This document shows, piece after piece, positions 5,809 to 7,649 of a DNA stretch of 7,649 bases (its first letter is position 1; each line of letters begins with the position of its first letter). The notes beneath the pieces are model-generated. The model did not search any database and was not told the origin of the DNA. It worked only from the letters and a program-made list of their open reading frames with translations. Both the position numbers and the translations under genes were made by a program. Origin of the DNA: Candidatus Coatesiibacteriota bacterium (GTDB lineage: Bacteria > RBG-13-66-14); contig DAOVLG010000067.1 in NCBI GenBank assembly GCA_030631385.1, positions 1 through 7,649 on the forward strand. The letters are read 5' to 3'.

Positions 5809-7130
5809 CGGAGCACATCGTCCACGAGGGCCCGGTGTTCAGCCGATCCACAAACCGAAACATCGGGCGGGGTTTCCAGGAGCCGTTTCCGTTCGACGGG
5901 GTCCAGCCCCAAACGCAGGCAGAGCTCCCCGAAGGCGCGGCCATAATCGGCAAGCCCCGGGAGGTGCAATCGTAAGGACAGCTTGAAGAGCCAGGTCCGC
6001 AGAACGTGGCGGTGGAGTGAATCGCGCTCCAGCTCGCCATTTTTAACGGCCTCGAGGACGGCATTCCGGGCCCCAGTCATCTCGGACGCGGTGTGACAGA
6101 CGAGCACCAGGTCCGCCCCGCTCTCGAGCGCCATCACCACCGCCTCGGAGAGCCCGTAGTTCTTAAGAATCGCCCCCATCTCCATGTCGTCGGTAACCAC
6201 GACGCCGTCGAAGCCGATCTCCCCCCTGAGGGCATCGTAGGCGGCCGGGGAGAGGGTGGCGGGAAGCTCGGGGTCCAGCGCGGGGATGACCACGTGGCTG
6301 ACCATGGCCGCCTTGAGCCATTGCTCCTCGGCCAGCAGGGCGTGGAACGGCGGCCACTCGTACCTCTCGAGGTGCTCCCGGTCAACGGTGATAACGGGCA
6401 GGTCGTAGTGGGCGTCCCTGGAAGCCTCGCCCTTGCCGGGGAAGTGCTTGGCGCAGACGGCGACACCGGCGGAAAGCAGCCCACGGGCCAAGGCCGAGGC
6501 GTACTCGGACACCACCTCGGGGTCGGCGGAGAAGGAGCGGTCACCGATACCGGGGTTGGCCGGGTTGGTCAGCACGTCCGCCACCGGGGCCAGGTTCCAG
6601 TTGCACCCGACCGCGGCCAGCTCGTGGCCGATGACCCTTCCGATCATCTCGGCGCCTGCAAGATCGGTCCTCTCCGGCAGCTCACCCATCGGCGGAATCG
6701 CGGTGAAGCCGTCCCTCAGACGACGAATCCTCCCGCCTTCCTGGTCAATGGCGATTAAAAGTCCGGCCAGGCCCAACTCGGCGGCCTTTGATTGGAGAGC
6801 GGCGGTTAATTCAAGGAGTTGATTTGCGTCGCCGACGTTCCGGGCAAAGAGGATCACCCCGGCGGGACGCAGTTCGGCGAGCCGATCCTCCATCGGGGCG
6901 CTCAACGCCTCGCCGTCAATCCCGATCACGAAGAGCTGCCCGACGAGTTCCTCATCGGTGAGGCACAGAATACAATCGTACAGCGCGCCGCGCACGTCGA
7001 AATGCCCCTCGACGAGTTCCTCGTCCGGCCTGTCGAAACCCAGCCGGTTGGGCAGAAACGCCAGGACAACCCCGACCCCCAGGAGGAGGGGAACGGCCAC
7101 CAGGGCGACGACTTTCATCGTTCCAGCCAT
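5805..7130 (-). CDS. nagZ: NagZ-like GH3 beta-N-acetylhexosaminidase, membrane-anchored
   Basis: Glycoside hydrolase family 3, likely removing N-acetylglucosamine from muropeptides or other GlcNAc glycans. Landmarks (441-residue numbering): membrane segment 6-26, AGVILFARN (90-98), the substrate-loop IDQEGGRIRRL (128-138), APVADV (181-186) with NPGIGDRSFS (192-201), KHFPGKG (228-234), the NagZ-specific acid/base dyad D239-A-H241, and the nucleophile D314 in VVVTDDMEMGAI. All catalytic residues are present; the usual PGHG is PGKG here. Proteobacterial NagZ is cytoplasmic and about 340 residues. This one has an N-terminal anchor with no Cys lipobox and about 60 residues past the core, so it probably acts outside the cytoplasmic membrane. 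ATG at 7130 has GGCGGA 9 bases upstream, while internal Met5 (7118, MKVVALVAV) gives a more normal signal start and an ATGA overlap with a small upstream ORF; either is possible. Other GH3 specificities are less likely given the D-x-H dyad. Confidence 0.9.
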   Translation of the reverse strand: MAGTMKVVALVAVPLLLGVGVVLAFLPNRLGFDRPDEELVEGHFDVRGALYDCILCLTDEELVGQLFVIGIDGEALSAPMEDRLAELRPAGVILFARNVGDANQLLELTAALQSKAAELGLAGLLIAIDQEGGRIRRLRDGFTAIPPMGELPERTDLAGAEMIGRVIGHELAAVGCNWNLAPVADVLTNPANPGIGDRSFSADPEVVSEYASALARGLLSAGVAVCAKHFPGKGEASRDAHYDLPVITVDREHLERYEWPPFHALLAEEQWLKAAMVSHVVIPALDPELPATLSPAAYDALRGEIGFDGVVVTDDMEMGAILKNYGLSEAVVMALESGADLVLVCHTASEMTGARNAVLEAVKNGELERDSLHRHVLRTWLFKLSLRLHLPGLADYGRAFGELCLRLGLDPVERKRLLETPPDVSVCGSAEHRALVDDVLR

Positions 7131-7198
7131 AAAAACTGATCCGCCAATCCCAGGCGGAGAATCTCATCCTGGTACACCAAACTGACGGGGTTCCTCAT
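7115..7198 (-). CDS. Possible 27-residue small ORF or leader peptide before the NagZ-like gene
   Basis: ATG at 7198 opens a 27-codon frame (begins MRNPVSLVYQDEILRL) whose TGA (7117-7115) overlaps the ATG at 7118 in the arrangement ATGA, typical of coupled genes. It fills most of the gap after the CobO-family stop and is in the same frame as that gene, separated from its TGA by three sense codons. Six of 27 residues are Leu and the peptide looks amphipathic. There is no clear Shine-Dalgarno. It could be a real small protein, a leader peptide, the remnant of a longer C-terminus, or chance. Confidence 0.3.
   Translation of the reverse strand: MRNPVSLVYQDEILRLGLADQFLWLER
7131..7158 (-). promoter_or_regulatory. 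Hairpin with T5 just ahead of the NagZ-like gene (attenuator or RBS-masking)
   Basis: On the minus strand TCCGCC (7158-7153), a 7-base loop and GGCGGA (7145-7140) form a 6-bp GC-rich stem. TCAG and TTTTT (7135-7131) follow, and the first possible ATG (7130) comes directly after. The 3' arm is the only purine-rich candidate ribosome site for that ATG. It is shorter than a strong terminator, with four bases between stem and T-run, so efficiency would be partial at best. Confidence 0.35.
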
Positions 7199-7207
7199 TC
7201 TACTGTT

Positions 7208-7649
7208 TCAGTGTTTTATGTCCAGCATCTCAACGACGACATCGGCGCGTTTCACCAGCTCCACCGGAGCGGTCCGGCCGGTGAGGACCAGCTCCAGTGA
7301 AGGCCGCCGGTCGAGAAGGCCACCGACCTCCCCCGGCAGAGAGGAATCGGTATCCAGCACGTTCAGGAGACCGTCGAGTATCAGCAGGTCGTACTTCCCC
7401 GCCAGGATAAGGTCGAGGGCCATCCGCCAGCCCTCGCCGACCAATCCCCGATCCTCCGCCGAGGGTATGTCGGTTCCGTAGCTGAAGACCTCGATCCCGA
7501 GATCCTTCGCCGAACCTATCTCGCCAGAGGCGCCGGTTTTTAGAAACCGGACCACCGCCACCCGTCCGCCACCGCCCCGACGACGCATCGCCAACCCGAA
7601 GGTCGCAGCAGAACCACTTTCGGCCTCACCCGCATAGATCCGCACGGTA
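7208..7649 (-). CDS. cobO: CobO/BtuR-family corrinoid adenosyltransferase relative with degenerate P-loop (5' end off window)
   Basis: Resembles cob(I)yrinic acid a,c-diamide adenosyltransferase, which moves the adenosyl group of ATP onto cobalt. Numbering is from the GTG at 7645. Family features: RIYAGEA (2-8, like VYTGDGKGKT), GLAMRR (17-22), RVAVVRFLKTG (28-38) with GE (41-42), LILAGKYDLLILDG (79-92), LELVLTGR (117-124), PVELVKRADVVVEMLDIKH (127-145). The Walker A GxGKGKTT is replaced by GEAESGSAA, losing the Lys and Thr that bind ATP, and the usual ILDE is ILDG. It ends at IKH, without the P-x4-GI-x-A-x-x-GIE tail common in the family. The frame is open to the window edge and family members usually have a few residues before the VYTG strand, so the GTG may not be the true start. 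The reading frame is intact, suggesting a maintained non-catalytic paralogue rather than simple decay. It is likely co-transcribed with the NagZ-like gene 77 bases downstream. Confidence 0.75.
   Translation of the reverse strand, partial: TVRIYAGEAESGSAATFGLAMRRRGGGGRVAVVRFLKTGASGEIGSAKDLGIEVFSYGTDIPSAEDRGLVGEGWRMALDLILAGKYDLLILDGLLNVLDTDSSLPGEVGGLLDRRPSLELVLTGRTAPVELVKRADVVVEMLDIKH

Noticed and set aside
6093..6758. Plus-strand open frame of about 221 codons opposite the NagZ-like gene
   Set aside because: It overlaps the catalytic core of a clear GH3 enzyme and has a low-complexity G/V/H/R-rich product typical of antisense frames.
1..7649. CRISPR array, tRNA, rRNA, insertion sequence or phage genes
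   Set aside because: I saw no regularly spaced direct repeats, no cloverleaf-like sequence with a TTC-arm motif, and no transposase, integrase or phage protein in any frame.

Overview
The window looks like GC-rich chromosomal DNA from an uncultivated bacterium with an envelope and secretion style seen in the Bacteroidetes/Chlorobi/Fibrobacteres neighbourhood and in several candidate phyla. The evidence is a secreted metalloprotease ending in a FlgD/Por-type C-terminal domain, a putative lipoprotein propeller and a membrane-anchored GH3 enzyme. This placement is inference; there is no rRNA or other marker gene here.

Layout, left to right. (1) 56-1954 (+): a large exported zinc metalloprotease with HEFEH and a downstream Glu. 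(2) 1955-2212: a 258-base intergenic stretch dense in structure. It holds two inverted-facing GC palindromes that resemble REP elements, a close match to the Fur-box consensus, a hairpin with a T7 tract readable only on the minus strand, and a probable extended -10 promoter. (3) 2213-5808 (+): a tight three-gene operon. It runs from ribose-phosphate pyrophosphokinase (prs), whose stop abuts the next ATG, to a putative lipoprotein built of seven propeller-like repeats, to a GT4 glycosyltransferase joined by a TGATG overlap. The glycosyltransferase has an odd N-terminal extension of about 130 residues. (4) 5805-7649 (-): genes read from the right edge are a CobO/BtuR-family protein with a wrecked P-loop, a possible 27-codon small ORF, and a membrane-anchored NagZ-like glycosidase. 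The glycosyltransferase and the glycosidase converge and share the four bases TTAA as their two stop codons.

The most interesting signal is a small family of GC palindromes. One copy sits inside the glycosyltransferase reading frame and one sits, inverted, upstream of prs. They share a GTAG foot and a conserved flank, and their stems differ by paired compensatory changes. A third, degenerate copy lies next to the intergenic one in opposite orientation. This resembles REP/BIME elements mobilised by RAYT transposases, though no such transposase is in the window. Other points worth a second look are the CobO relative lacking the Walker A Lys and Thr, a stop/start ATGA overlap between the small ORF and the NagZ gene with a terminator-like hairpin inside it, and four G/C homopolymer runs confined to the glycosyltransferase gene.

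The genes do not form one obvious pathway. prs supplies PRPP for nucleotide synthesis. The glycosyltransferase and NagZ-like enzyme point to envelope glycan building and turnover. The CobO relative points to corrinoid metabolism, or to a protein that has left it.
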